Shown: positions 24,801-37,400 of the stretch, piece by piece
How the letters are laid out: each line of letters starts with the position of its first letter
Position numbering within the stretch: the stretch's first letter is position 1
NCBI RefSeq assembly: GCF_020026305.1
Contig: NZ_CP075691.1
Span: 4,340,001-4,404,000 of the forward strand
Direction of reading: 5' to 3'
Source: Streptomyces sp. 135
GTDB lineage: Bacteria; Actinomycetota; Actinomycetes; Streptomycetales; Streptomycetaceae
DNA: 64,000 bases
The notes under the pieces: generated by a model
Databases searched by the model: none
Seen by the model: only the letters and a program-made list of their open reading frames with translations
Told to the model about the DNA's origin: nothing
Translations under genes and position numbers: made by a program

Positions 24801-27800
24801 AGCGGCGGGGCCGCCAGGTCGAAGCGCCGGGTGCGCTCGGATTCGGTGATCCGGTCGAGCTCGGCGGCGCGCTCGGCCTCGGGGAGGTGGCGCAGGTCGG
24901 CCTCGCGCCAGGGCAGCTCGGCGCTCTGCGGGACGATCTGCACCGGAGTGCCGCCGGGGCGGGCCCGGAAGCCGGCGCGCAGGTTCGGGTGCCGGTCGAG
25001 GAGGGCCTGCCCGGCGGCGCGCAGCACGGCGGGGTCGAGGCCGCCCGCCACCTCGGCGACGATCTGCAGGGTGTAGACGTCCACGGCCTCCTGGCCGTCC
25101 TGCCCGGCCCGGCCGACCTGGCCGTCCTGGCCGTTCCTGCCGTCCTCGGCGCCGGCGGCGTCGTACTCCGCGTGGAACAGCATGCCCTGTTGCAGGGGCG
25201 TGAGCGGCAGGATGTCGGCCAGCGCCGTGCCGGAGCGCGCGAGGTCGGCCTCGTACTCCTCGATCTCCTCCTGGGCCACCTCCACCAGCGGCAGGTCGGA
25301 GGGGGTGCGGCCACCCGCGTCCGGGTGGGCGGCGTGCCGGGACAGCAGCTCCAGGGCACGGAACCAGGTCTGCGCGATGTCGTGCGCGTCCTCGTCCGCC
25401 ACGGCCTGTCCGGCCCAGGCCCAGTTCGCGATCAGGTGCGGGCCGTCGTGGCGGTCCTCGGTCGCGGGCGTGACGTCGATGAGGTGCGGCAGCGGCATGC
25501 CGGGGTGCGCCCCGGTGCCGACGACGCCGTCACCGCCGGCGGGCTCCCACAGCCCGGCCTCGCGGGCGTCGAAGCGGCCCATGTAGTTGAAGCCGATCTG
25601 CGGCCGGTGGTAACCGGACAGGGTGCGGGCGGCGTGGGGGTTGAGGTAGCGCAGCAGGCCGTGGCCGACGCCTCGGTCGGGCAGGGCGCGCAGTTGTTCC
25701 TTGATCCGCTTCAGGGCACCGGACAGCGCCGGGCCGCCCGCCCACACCTCGTCCCAGTCCAGGGGACCGGGGTCGAGACGCACCGGGAAGGCGCTGGTGA
25801 ACCAGCCGACGGTGCGCGACAGGTCCAGGCCGTCGACGAGCTGTTCGCGGCCGTGGCCCTCCAGTTCGATCAGGGTCTGTGCGTAGTGGGCGTGGCCGTG
25901 CCGCCTGCGCCAGTCCGCGACGGCGAGGGCGAGTCCGGTCAGGAGGACGTCGTTGACCTCCGCGTGGAAGGCCGCGGGGACGTCGGTGAGCAGCGGGCCG
26001 GTGAGGTCGGGGCCCAGTTCGAGGCGCAGGCCGCGCCGGGTGCCGTAGATGTCCTGGGCGGGATCGAGCCTGCGGGTGCCGACCAGCGGGTCGGGACCCT
26101 CCAGGATGTCCTGCCACAGGGCGAGTTCGCCGCCGCGCACCTGGGTGCGGGCCTGCTCGATGAGCAGCCGGGACCAGCTGCGGTACGAGGTGCCCACGGG
26201 GTCGAGGGCCGGGGTGCGGCCCTCGGCGAGCGCCTGGCAGGCGGCCTCCAGGTCGGGCAGCAGGATGCGCCAGGACACGCCGTCGACGACGAGGTGGTGG
26301 GCGCAGAGCACCAGCCAGCCGGTGCCGGCGCCGGGGCCCGCGTCGAGCAGTACGGCCTGGATCATGACGGCGGCGGCGGGGTCGAGGCGTGCGCGGGCCG
26401 CCGCGGCCTGCCGCTCGGCGAGGCCGAGGATGTCCTTGGCGTCCTTGGCGTCCTTGGCGTCCTTGGCATCCTCCGTGCCCGCGCCCGTCGTGCTGTCCGT
26501 GCTGCTGTCCGTGCTGTCTGTGGTGTCCGTACTGTCTGTGGTGTCTGTGGTGTCTGCGGGCCTGTTGATGCCGTACGCGCCGCCCGCGTCCACGGTCGCG
26601 ACCAGGCGTACGCCGTTCAGCGCGCCGGGCGCGAGGACCTCCGTCTGCCAGAGCCCGGGGGACGGCTCGGTGGCCCGGGTGCGCAGGGCGTCGTGGTGGT
26701 CGACGACGGCGTGCAGGGCGGCGTCGAGGTGGTCGGCGTCGAGGCCGGCCGGGACGCGTACGACGACGTGCTGGCTGTACTTGACGACGGGACCGGTCAG
26801 ACTCCGGGTGTCCTCGTGCAACTGCCCCATGATCGGCGTGAGTTCGTACACGCCGACACCTGTGCCGTCGTCACCCGTGCCGATTCCGCTCACGGAGTCC
26901 GTGTCGACCCCGCCCGCGGTGCGGGCGAGGGCGGCGACGGTCTTGTGGGTGAAGATGTCGCGGGTGGTGAGGGAGAGTCCGGCCTTGCGGGCGCGGCTGA
27001 CGACCTGGATGGAGCGGATGCTGTCGCCGCCGAGGGCGAAGAAGTCCTCGTCGATGCCGACGGTTGACTGGCCGAGGACCTCGCCGAAGATGCCGCACAG
27101 GATCCTCTCGCGCTCGTCGCGCGGACCGCGTGTCGTGTCCTGCTCGACGGCCGCGGGCTTGGGCAGGGCCTTGCGGTCGAGCTTGCCGTTGGGGGTGAGC
27201 GGCATGGCGTCAAGGACCAGCCAGGAGGCGGGGATCATGTACGCGGGCAGCAGCTGGGCGAGCTCGGCGCGGACCCGGGCGGCGTCCACGTCGGGACCGG
27301 TCAGGTAACCGAAGAGGCGCGGGTTGCCGGAGGCGTCGGGCAGGACGGCGACCGCGGCGTCGACCACGGTGTCCAGTCCCCTGATGACGGCTTCGATCTC
27401 ACCGGTCTCCACGCGGCGTCCGCGGATTTTGACTTGGTGGTCGCGGCGTTCGATGAATTCGAGTTGTTCGTCGGGGCGTTGGATGACGCGGTCGCCGGTG
27501 CGGTACATGCGGGTGCCGGGTCCGGCGAAGGGGTCGGCCATGAAGGTGGTGGCGGTGCGGGCGGGGTCGTGGAGGTAGCCGCGGCCGACGCCGGCTCCTC
27601 CGACGTAGAGCTCGCCGGGGGTTCCGGTGGGGACGGGCTGGAGTTCGTCGCTGAGGACGTACAGGCGGGTGTTGCGGACCGGGGCGCCGATGGGGACGCG
27701 TCCGTTGAGGGTGTCGGTTGCCGTGATGACGGCGTGGGTGACGTCGTCGGAGCACTCGGTGGGTCCGTAGGCGTTCATGAGGGGGATGTGCGGGTAGCGG

Positions 27801-30082
27801 GTGTGCCACCGTGCGCACAGGTCGGCGGGGAGGGCCTCGCCGGTGACCATGAGCCAGCGCAGGTCGGGGAGTTGGGGGGCGTCGTCTTGTATGTCCCAGG
27901 CGTCCAGGGCGGCTCGCAGGAGTGAGGGCACTACTTCGAGGACGGTGATCTGTTCGGTGTGGGCCATGGTGAACAGGGCGGCGGGGTCGGCGGCCATCTC
28001 GGTGCCGGAGACCCGTACCTGGCCGCCTACGAGGAGGGGTGCCAGCATCTGCCATACGGACACGTCGAAGGTCAGGGGCGCGTTCTGCACCACGGTCTCG
28101 CCTGCTGCCAGGTCCAGGTCGCCGACCTTGGCCCACAGGTGGTTGACCATGCCCGAGCGCTGCACCATCGCACCCTTGGGACGGCCCGTCGAACCCGATG
28201 TGAACATCACATACGCCAGATCCAACCCACTTCCCACCGCCGGGAGTTCCGTGGCGCAGTCGGCGTCGGCGGGCTCGGCGAGCGCGAGCGCGGTCAGTTC
28301 CGTCCGGTCTCCGTCAGCAGCCGTGAGCGCGGACGTGAGCGCGGCCGCCGCCTCCCGGTAGGCGCTGCCCGTGAGCAGGAAGCGGGCGCCGCTGTCCTTC
28401 AGCAGAGCGGCGTTGCGGGCCACCGGAGCCGCCGGGTCCAGCGGCAGGTAGGCACCGCCCGCACCCAGGACACCCAGCACACCCGCCACGAACGGCACAC
28501 CCGGATCGGCCAGCATCGCCACCACCGAACCCGTGGCGATCCGTGCGGTGCCCAGCCGGGAGGCGACGCCCGCGGCCCGTGTCAGCAGCTCGCGGTAGGT
28601 GACGCTCCGCGTGCCGTCGGCCACGGCCACGGCGTCGGGGGTGCGCGCCGCCACGGCCCGCACCCGTTCGACGAGTCCCTCGTACGCCTCCCGCTCGGCG
28701 GCCGGGTCCCAGGCGCCGAGCACACCGAGGGGCTCACCGGGCGCACCGAGGCCGGTCTGCCCGAGGGGCCGGTCGGCGGGCATCGCGGCGAGGTCGGCCA
28801 AGAAGGCCACGAAGCGGGCGAGATGGGCGGCCAGCTCCGCCGAGCCGTACAGCTCGGGGTTGCCGTCGAGGTGGATCTCCATCGTGCCGTCGGCCGTGTT
28901 GAGGACGGTCATGATCAGGTCGTTGACGATGCCGGTGGAGAGGTTGACGACCGTGCCCCGGCAGGTGTCGCCGAAGCCGAGCTGCGGGTCCTGGTTGAGG
29001 ACGTTGATGAACGGCCCGAAAGCACGCCGGTCGTCGATGTGCAGGCCGATGTCCCGGCGGATGCGGTCGCCCCGGTAGCGCTGGTGCTTGAGGGCGCCCG
29101 ACACCTCCACCCAGGCCTGGCGCAGGAGCTGCGAGCGGGTCATCTCCGGCCGCACGCGCACGGCGAGCGGGAGGTAGTTGGCGAGCATGCCGGGGATCTC
29201 ACGGCTGACGGCGCCGACGCGTCCGGTCACCGGCAGGGTGAGCAGCGGTTCGGCGACGCCGGTCATGCGCTGCGCGTAGGCGGCCATCGCGGCGACCATC
29301 AGGACGGGCATGGTGACCTTGCCGTCCGCGGCCATGGCGCGCAGCGCGTCCGTGGCTTCGGCGTCGAGGCGGCAGGTGTGCCGCAGGGCACCGCGCCCCC
29401 GGGCGGGCTCCTGCGCGGAGAAGGAGACGAGCTCGGGCGCCCGCCCGTCTTGGCCACCGGCGGTGAGGCGCCCGGTCCAGTAGGCGCGGTCCCGGTCGAC
29501 CTTCGGCGAGTCCAGGTAGTCGCGCTCGGCGTCCAGGAGGCGGTGGAAGGGCGGGATGGCATCGCCGTCGAGTTCCGCCTCGGTACCGCCGGCGGCGAGC
29601 CGGGTGTAGAGGGCGGCGAGCTTCGGGTACAGCAGCGCGCGGCTGAAGCCGTCGGCGAGGATGTGGTGCATGCAGAGGTAGAGCAGGTGGTGCTCGGGGC
29701 CCAGGGTGATGAGCGCGCCGCGGAACAGCGGGAAGTCGGTGACCCTCATGGGCTCGGCGTGATCGGCGCGCATCCACCGTTCGGCGGCGGCGAGCGGATC
29801 GTCCTCGCCGCTGAAGTCCATGGGTTTCAGGGGGAGTTGGGCGAGCGGCCGGACGATCTGGCCCGGGGCCCCGGCCTCCTCGACGAACTGCACGCGCAGT
29901 CCCTCGGCCTCGTGACCGAGGCGCTGGAGCGCCCGTCCGAGCAGCTCGGTGTCGAGCGGGCCGCGCAGGTCGATGTAGTCGGCCATGTTGTAGGCGAGCG
30001 GTCCGGTGGTGAACTGCTCGTCGAACCAGATCTCGGCCTGCGCCGCGGTGAGCGGGAGGACGGCGCCTCGCTTGGTCGTCAT
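21893..30082 (-). CDS. NRPS, C-A-T-E-C-A-T (two identical acidic A-domain pockets)
   Basis: 2729 residues from the ATG at 30080-30082; starts at 30100 and 30148 are also in frame. C1 (about 8-430, HHILADG near 137) resembles starter C domains and probably joins the fatty/polyketide acyl group. A1 is about 485-990; T1 has LGGDSI near 1015; E is about 1070-1530 with [16 protein letters not shown] and [10 protein letters not shown]2 (about 1628 on) starts [13 protein letters not shown], the DCL type expected after an E domain. A2 is about 2125-2600 and T2 near 2650. There is no TE. Both A pockets read D-V-W-E-M-T-A-D-D, with acidic residues at 278, 330 and 331, fitting a cationic side chain. SbnA/SbnB in the cluster make Dap the best guess, the first residue becoming D. 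The A-domain cores are identical DNA. Confidence 0.95.
22512..23328 (-). repeat. 817-bp identical repeat, copy 1 (A2 core of the C-A-T-E-C-A-T NRPS)
   Basis: This stretch matches 27408-28224 base for base at an offset of 4896. It encodes the A domain from [12 protein letters not shown] to the [13 protein letters not shown] region, so it includes every specificity residue up to A8. Flanking A-domain sequence diverges sharply on both sides, so the match reflects recent gene conversion or duplication, not whole-module copying. Confidence 0.9.
26432..26467 (-). repeat. Four 9-bp tandem repeats inside the E domain gene
   Basis: GTCCTTGGC is repeated four times in phase and encodes a run of Asp-Ala-Lys units. 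Just upstream in the protein (26485-26570) is a second low-complexity stretch rich in Thr-Asp-Ser. Both sit in a loop of the epimerization domain between the N-terminal strand region and HHLVVDG. Confidence 0.9.
27408..28224 (-). repeat. 817-bp identical repeat, copy 2 (A1 core)
   Basis: Partner of 22512-23328; all lines compared by eye are the same. It fixes the same substrate pocket in module 1 as in module 2. A shorter identical patch also exists around the A10 motif (22251-22340 and 27153-27242, offset 4902), separated from this one by diverged sequence. Confidence 0.9.
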
Positions 30083-30148
30083 TTCTTTCTTCCCCGTCAT
30101 TCTCAGCCTCAGCTCTGCCCCGACTCCGGACCCAACCGTCCCTGCCAC

Positions 30149-31249
30149 TCAGCCGGAAACCGTCTCGAATCCGGCGTCGAATTCCGTGGCGAGGTCGCCT
30201 TCCGCGAGGGCGCCTTCCGCGAGGGTGCCTTCCATGAGGCCGCCCCCCGCGATCCCGCCCTCCGTGATTCCGTCGCTCGTGAGGATTTCGGAACCGAGCG
30301 AATTCCGTACCCAGTCGTCGTGGTAGACGGTGTCCATATAGCGCTCGCCCAGGTCCGGCGAAATGGTCACGGCGGTCACCTCGTCGCGAACGCCTCCGGC
30401 TCCGTCCCCGTACTGCTCGGAGAGCCAGCGCAGCGAGCCGGCCACGACGGTGCCCGTGGAGCCACCGAAGAGGAATCCGTGCCGCATCAGCTCCCGGCAG
30501 GCGCGCACGGTGTCCGCCTCCGCGACGTGGACCGTGTCGTCGACCAGGGACTCGTCGAGGAGGGCGGGCCGCACGCTGGTGCCGAGGCCCGGGATGTGCC
30601 GGGTGGCCGCGGGGCCGCCGAAGGTGACGGAGCCGACGCTGTCGACGGCGACGACCCGCACCGAGGGCCGCCGCTCACGGAAGTAGCGGGCACAGCCCAT
30701 CAGGGTGCCCGTGGTGCCCGCGCCGATGAACAGCACGTTCAGGTCGGGGAACTGCCGGGCGATGGCCGGCGCGGTGGTCCGGTAGTGGGCCAGCGCGTTC
30801 CCGGGGCTCAGGTACTGGTTGAGCCAGACCTTCTTCTCGTCGGCGGCCAGCAGCGCCTTGACGTGGCGGATCCGCGCGCCGAGGAAGCCCTCGGTCTCGT
30901 GCGGCTCGGTGATGACGTGGACCTCGGCGCCGTAGGACTCCATGGTGCGCCGGGTCACGGCGTTGCAGCGGGAGTCGGTCACGCACAGGAACTTGAAGCC
31001 CTTGGCGGCGGCGAGCACGCTCAGGGCGACTCCCATGTTCCCCGATGAGGACTCCACCAGGGTCGAGCCGGCGCCGAGCACACCGGCGGCCTCCGCCTGC
31101 GCGACCATCTCGCGAGCGGCCTTCAGCTTGATGGATCCGGCGAAGTTGAATCCCTCGACCTTCAGAAAGAGACGGCGTCCGAAGAACGGCTGCAGATTCA
31201 CGAAGAGGTCGCTGACATCGAATTCATGCGACGCGGATATAACCGGCAC
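30149..31249 (-). CDS. sbnA-like: SbnA-like PLP synthase of 2,3-diaminopropionate synthesis
   Basis: 366 residues of the cysteine-synthase fold. The PLP Lys is Lys41 in NFAGSIKLKAA, the substrate loop is SSSGNMG and the phosphate loop is GAGTTGTLMG. SbnA joins O-phospho-L-serine and L-glutamate to N-(1-amino-1-carboxy-2-ethyl)-glutamate, which SbnB then cleaves to Dap. The VSDLF...FFGRRLFLKVEGFNFAGSIK N-terminus fits SbnA better than cysteine synthase. The GTG start at 31247-31249 follows AGGAG by 6 bp. It leads the central operon just before the NRPS with two acidic pockets, which supports Dap as its substrate. A C-terminal Glu/Gly/Ala-rich tail (about residues 335-366) looks dispensable. 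Confidence 0.88.
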   Translation of the reverse strand: MPVISASHEFDVSDLFVNLQPFFGRRLFLKVEGFNFAGSIKLKAAREMVAQAEAAGVLGAGSTLVESSSGNMGVALSVLAAAKGFKFLCVTDSRCNAVTRRTMESYGAEVHVITEPHETEGFLGARIRHVKALLAADEKKVWLNQYLSPGNALAHYRTTAPAIARQFPDLNVLFIGAGTTGTLMGCARYFRERRPSVRVVAVDSVGSVTFGGPAATRHIPGLGTSVRPALLDESLVDDTVHVAEADTVRACRELMRHGFLFGGSTGTVVAGSLRWLSEQYGDGAGGVRDEVTAVTISPDLGERYMDTVYHDDWVRNSLGSEILTSDGITEGGIAGGGLMEGTLAEGALAEGDLATEFDAGFETVSG

Positions 31250-31308
31250 TGACGACTCCTGGCCTTCGGTAACGAATTAGCCTCGCCGTGCACACTCCCT
31301 CCGCGCGC

Positions 31309-31337
31309 TGACGATGGGCTGACGGACTGATGACGGT
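31309..31337 (-). promoter_or_regulatory. SARP-box array for the sbnA-NRPS operon
   Basis: On the leftward strand ACCGTCA, TCCGTCA and ATCGTCA repeat at exactly 11-bp spacing (plus-strand cores at 31331, 31320 and 31309), 60 bp upstream of sbnA. The -10 is less clear: GCTAAT lies further downstream than usual. The array sits back to back with the one for the divergent NRPS. Confidence 0.75.
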
Positions 31338-31375
31338 CCCGGCATCGCAGGCCGGAGGCGGTGCCGGGCGCGTTT

Positions 31376-31415
31376 CGTCAGCGGGACGTCAGCCCCTCGT
31401 CAGTTGCCGGTCAGT
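31376..31415 (+). promoter_or_regulatory. SARP-box array for the divergent NRPS
   Basis: Four cores CGTCA/CGTCA/CGTCA/GGTCA (31376, 31387, 31398, 31409) repeat at exactly 11-bp spacing, pointing rightward, and end 53 bp before the NRPS start at 31469. The shared intergenic region can thus fire both large NRPS transcripts from one regulator. Confidence 0.78.
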
Positions 31416-31468
31416 GCCATCGGAAATTGTCGAATTCCGATATCTGGCTCTTCCGTGAGGAGCACGGC

Positions 31469-34400
31469 TTGAATCGCCCGTCCGCCATCAGTGAAGTACT
31501 TCCGCTCTCGCCTTTGCAACAGGGTCTGCTCTTTCTTTCCGAGTACCACCGCGAGGAAACGGACGTCTACACCATTCAGCTGGTGGTGGATTTCGAGGAG
31601 ATGACCGGCTCCGACGTCACCGCCCTGCGCGGTGCGGCCGGCGCGCTTTTGGAACGGCACCCCAATCTGAAGGCCTGCTTCCGGCACCGGAAGAGTGGTG
31701 AGGCGATCCAGGTGATCCCCGCCTCGGTGGAGCTTCCGTGGCGCGAGGTGGACCTGGGCGCAGGCGACCGGACGCCCACGGCGGCGGAGCTCGACCTCGT
31801 GGCGGAGGAGGACCGGCTGCGCCGCTTCGACCTGTCCCGCCCGCCCCTGCACCGCTTCACGCTGATCAGGGCGGGTGGCGGGCGCTGCCGCCTGGTGTGG
31901 ACGGTGCACCACATCCTGGTCGACGGGTGGTCGATGGCGGAGCTGATCCGCGAACTCGCGGAACTGGCGAAGGAGTCCGCGTCGGAGCCGCCCGCCGTCT
32001 CCACCGCCACCGCCGCCCCCGTGCCCGCCCCCGCCGGACGGGACCTGCCCGCCACCGCCCCCTACCGCGCCCACCTGTCCTGGCTCGACGCGCAGGACAA
32101 GGAGGCCGCCAGGCAGGCCTGGTCGGACGCGCTCGCGGGCGTGTCGGAACCGACGCGGCTCGTCCCCGCGGAGGCCGGGAGCGGCGCCCGGGCAAAGGAC
32201 CGCGGGGCACTGCCCGAGCAGGTCCCCGTCGACCTCACGCCCGAGGCCTCCGCCGCGCTCGTGCGGTTCGCCCGCTCCCGCGGCCTGACCGTCAACGCCG
32301 TGGTGCAGGGCTGCTGGGCCCTGCTCCTGTCCAGGCTGACCGGCCAGGACACCGTGGTGTTCGGCGCCGTGACATCGGGCAGGCCGGCGCAGATCCCCGA
32401 CGTCGAGCGCATGGTGGGCCTGTTCGCCAACACGCTTCCCGTCGCCGTCCACGTGGACCCGTCCCGCACACCGGCCGACCTCTTCGCCGCCGTGCAGCGG
32501 GCCCAGACGGACCTCCTCCCGCACGAGCACCTGACGCTGGCGGAGGTGCAGCAGCTCACCCCCGTACGCGGCGAACTCTTCGACACGGCCCTGATGTTCC
32601 AGAACTACCCGATAGGACAGCTGCCGCTCACCACGGACGCGAGCCCTCGGGTGACCGGCGTCGACATCCGCTCCGCCACGCACTACCCCGTGACCCTCAC
32701 CGTCTTTCCCGGCACGCCCCTCGGGCTGACCGTCAACCACATCCCCTCCCGCCTCCCGCACGCCGCCGCCCACCGCGTCGGGCGCCGCTTCGCGCGCCTC
32801 CTGGAGGACGCCGTCACCCGGCCCGACGTGCCGTGCGGACGCCTCGACGTCCTGGACCGGGCCGAGCGGGCGGACGTCATCGACGTACGCAACGACACCG
32901 CCGCGGACCTCCCCGGGCACTGGCTGGCACCGCTCCTGGAGGAGTGGGCCGTCCGGAGCCCCGACGCCCCGGCGGTCACCTGCGGCGACGAGCGGCTCAG
33001 CCACCGGGAGCTGCACGCGCGGGCCGACCGGCTGGCCCACGCCCTGTGCGCGGCGGGCGCGGGACCGGAACGGGTGGTGGCCATCGCGCTCGACCGGTCC
33101 TGCGACCTGGTCGTCGCCGCCCTGGCCGTACTCAAGTCCGGCGCGGCCTACCTCCCGCTCGACCCCGACTACCCCGTCGACCGCCTCCACTACATGCTGG
33201 CGGACGCCGCGCCCGTGGTGACGCTCACCCACCGCCGCGTCCGGGCCCTCCTCGCCGAGGAGGACGGGGCGAGCGCGGGCGAGCTGTGGGTCCTCGACGA
33301 ACCGGACGCCTCCGCCGGTCCGCCGGCCGCCGGAGACCTCGGCCTGCCGGGGCCCTTCCCTTCCCCGCGCGCCGACCACCCGGCCTACGTCATCTACACC
33401 TCGGGCTCGACCGGCCGTCCCAAGGGCGTCGTCGTGCCGCACGGCGCCCTCACCAACCTGGTCCACGACATGTGCGGGCGCTCCGGCGTCACCGCGGTCG
33501 ACCGGTTCCTCGCGGTCACGACGTTCGGCTTCGACATCGCCAACCTGGAGCTGTTCGTGCCGCTCGCGGCCGGTGCCGAGCTGCTCGTCGCCGACCGGGA
33601 GACCGTGCGCGACCCGGCCGCCCTGGCCACCGCCGTCACGTCGCTCGGTGCCACCCTGATGCAGGCCACACCCAGCCTCTGGCAGGCCCTCGCCGCCGAC
33701 CACGGGCCCCGGCTGGCCGGGGTCCGTGCCCTGGTGGGCGGCGAGGCGCTGCCCGGGCCGCTCGCCCGCGCACTCACCGCGCATTGCGCGTCCGTCACCA
33801 ATGTGTACGGCCCGACGGAGACGACGATCTGGTCGACGGCCGCGGCCCTGACAGCCCCCGTGCCCACCGCGCCGCCCACCCCGCGTACGACGGACGACGC
33901 GCCGTCCGAGCCGGGCCCGCCCCCCATCGGCGGCCCCCTCGCCAACACCCGCGTGTACGTCCTCGACAGCGCCCTGCGCCCCGTCCCCGACGGCACCTTC
34001 GGCGAGCTGTACATCGCCGGGTCGGGGCTCGCCCGCGGATACCTGGGCCGTCCGGGCCTGACGGCGGAGCGTTTCATCGCCGACCCGTTCGGGCCGCCCG
34101 GGGCGCGCATGTACCGCACCGGGGACATCGTGCGCTGGGACCCCGCCGGCACGGCCCTCGAGTACGCGGGCCGCAGCGACCACCAGGTCAAGATCCGCGG
34201 CTACCGGATCGAGCTCGGCGAGATCGAGTCCGTGCTCGGCGCGCAGCCCGGTGTCCAGCAGGCCGTCGTCACGGCCCGCACCGACCACGGCGGGGAGACC
34301 CGCCTGGTCGCCTATGTCGTACCGGCAGGGACCGACCACGACCGGCTGCGGGAGCGCGCGTCCGTGGTGCTGCCCAAGCACATGGTCCCTGCCGTGTACG

Positions 34401-37400
34401 TTCCCCTGGACGCCCTGCCCCTGACCCCGAACGGCAAGGTCGACCGGAAGGCGCTGCCCGCGCCCCCCGGCGAGCGCGCCGGGGCGGGCAGGGCGCCGGT
34501 GGGGGCACAGGAGGAACTGCTGTGCGCGGTCTTCGCGGAGGTGCTCGGCCTGGAGCGGATCGGCGCCGACGACGACTTCTTCGCCCTCGGCGGTCACTCG
34601 CTGTCCGCGATCCGGGTCGCCAACCGGCTGCGCTCGGCCCTCGGCGTGGACGTCCCCGTGCGCGCCCTGTTCGACGCCCGCACCGCGCAGGCCCTGGCCC
34701 GCACGCTGCCCGAGGCCTCCGGCGCCCCCGCGGGGCCGCCCACCGCGTCCGGCACCCGCCGCCCGCCCCTGCGCGCCCTCCCGCACCGGCCGACCGCCGT
34801 CCCCCTCTCGTACGCACAGGAACGCCTGTGGTTCCTGAACCGGATGGACGGCGCGTCCGGCACGTACAACATCCCCCTGGTCGTCCGCCTCCGCGGCCCG
34901 CTCGACCCCGCGGCGATGACGGAGGCGGTACGTGATGTGGTCGCCCGGCACGAGAGCCTGCGCACCGTCTTCGCGGAGGCCGACGGACTCCCCGCCCAGC
35001 TGCTCCTCTCCCGCGAGGAGGCCGACGAGGCGGGCGCCCGCCTGGAGCACGTGCACCTGCCCGGCGAATCCGCTCTCGCCGCGGTCCTCGCCGCCGAGGC
35101 CGCCCACCCCTTCGACCTGTCGTCCCAGGCACCCGTGCGCGCCCGGCTCCTCACCCTGGGCGCCGACTCCCACGTCCTCGCCCTGACGGTGCACCACATC
35201 GCCGCCGACGGCTGGTCCCTCGGGCCGCTCGCCCGCGATCTGACGACCGCCTACCGGGCCCGGCTCACGGGCGCGGCACCGCGGTGGGAGCCGCTGCCCG
35301 TGCAGTACGCGGACCACGCCCTGTGGCAGCGGGAGCTGCTCGGCGCCAAGAGCGACCCGGACAGCCTGCTCGCGAAGGAACTCGCGCACTGGCGCGAGGC
35401 GCTGGCCGGCCTCCCCGAGGAGCTTGACCTGCCCACCGACTTCCCGCGCCCCGCGCGGGCCGGACACCGCGGCAGAAGCGTCGCGTGCACGGTCCCCGCC
35501 ACAACCCACGCCCGCCTGGCGGATCTCGCGCGGCGCACCACCGCGAGTCTCTTCATGACCGTCCACGCCGGGCTCGCCGCCCTGCTGACCAGGCTGGGCG
35601 CGGGCACCGACATCCCACTGGGCAGCCCCGTGGCGGGGCGCACCGACGAGGCGGTCCGCGATCTGGTCGGCTTCTTCGTCAACACGCTCGTCCTGCGCGC
35701 CGACACCAGCGGCGACCCCACGTTCACCCACCTGCTCTCCCGGGTGCGGGAGAGCGACCTGACGGCGTACGCCCACGCCGAGCTGCCCTTCGAGCACCTC
35801 GTCGAGGAGCTCAACCCGGCCCGCTCACTGGCCCGGCACCCCCTCTTCCAGGTCATGCTGGCCTTCCAGAACAGCGCGGACCCGCTGCCCGAACTGCCGG
35901 GCCTCACGGCCGAGGTCGAGCCGGTCGGCACGGTCACGGCGAAGTTCGACCTCTCCTTCCAGGTGACGGAGCGGACGGCCGCGGACGGCACCCCCGACGG
36001 CCTGGACATCCTCCTTGAGTACAGCGAGGACCTGTTCACCGAGGCGACGGCGGCTCGTATCGCGCAGGCCCTCGCCACCCTGCTCGACGCCGCGGCGCAC
36101 ACCCCCGACGCCCCGCTCAGCTCGCTGGCCCTGCTCACCCCCGAGGAGCGCCACACGCTCCTCACGGTGTGGAACGGTCACCCCCACCCGCAGCCGCCGG
36201 CCACCCTCGTCTCCCTCTTCGAGGCGAACGCGGCCCGCACCCCGGACCAGCCGGCACTGATCGCACCCGATCCGGGCCACGCCGGGCCCGCCCACCTCAC
36301 CTACGCCGAACTCGACACCCGGGCCAACCAGCTCGCCCACCTCCTCCTGCGGCGCGGTGTCGGACCCGGTGACCTCGTCGCCCTGGCCCTGCCACGCTCC
36401 GCCCGGCTGGTGGTCGCGCTGCTCGCCGTCCTCAAGACCGGCGCGGCCTATCTGCCGGTCGACCCGGACTACCCGGCCGAGCGCATCGCGTACATGCTCG
36501 GGGACGCGGCACCCGCCGAGGTCCTGACCGACGCGGCGGCCGCCGAGGGCCTTCCCGCGCTGCCCGCCGGAGCCGCCTGCCTCGTCCTCGACGACCCGGA
36601 CACCCTTGCCCGGCTCGCCGAGGGGCCCGGCACCGGCCCCACCGACGCCGACCGCACCCGCCCGCTGACGCCGCGGGATCGCGCGTACGTCATCTACACC
36701 TCGGGCTCGACGGGGCGCCCCAAGGGCGTCGTCGTGCCCCACGCGGGTGCGGCCAACCTGGCCGCCAACCAGCGGGCACGCCTCGGCACCGGGCCCGGCA
36801 CGCGGGTCCTTCAGTTCGCCTCGTTCAGCTTCGACGCCAGCGTGTGGGAGCTGTGCGCCTCGCTCTTCTCGGGCGGCACACTCGTCCTCGCCACCGCCGA
36901 CAGCAGACTCTCCCCGGAGATCCTGGTCGACCTGCTGATGGAGCACGGCATCAACCACGTGGTCCTGCCGCCCACCGTGGTCGCCTCGTTCCCGGAGGCC
37001 GCCGAGTTCCCCGATGATCTGTGCCTGCTCGTCGGCGGCGAGGCGTGTCCCCCCGCCGTGGCCGAGCGTCTCGCCCGGCTCGGCACCCCGCTGCGCAACG
37101 CCTACGGGCCGACCGAGACCTCGGTCTGCGCCACCTGGAGCGAGCCGCTGGCCACGGGCGGCAAGCCGCCGATCGGGCGCCCCCTGGACAACGTCCGGGT
37201 GTACGTCCTCGACCCGGCCCTCTCACCGGCACCCGTCGGTGTCACCGGTGAGCTCTACGTCGCCGGTGACGGCCTCGCCCACGGATATCTGGGCCGCCCC
37301 GCCACCACGGCCGACCGCTTCGTCGCGGACCCGTTCGGGCCGCCCGGAGCGCGCATGTACCGCACCGGTGACCTCGTGCGCTGGCGGCCCGACGGCACCC

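Noticed and set aside
27959-31048. 1-kb-plus open frame antisense to NRPS and sbnA
   Set aside because: Shadow frame; repeated part mirrors the identical A-domain DNA.
31400-35797. Long open frame antisense to the third NRPS
   Set aside because: High-GC shadow of the NRPS codons; the forward frame has all NRPS motifs and this one has none.
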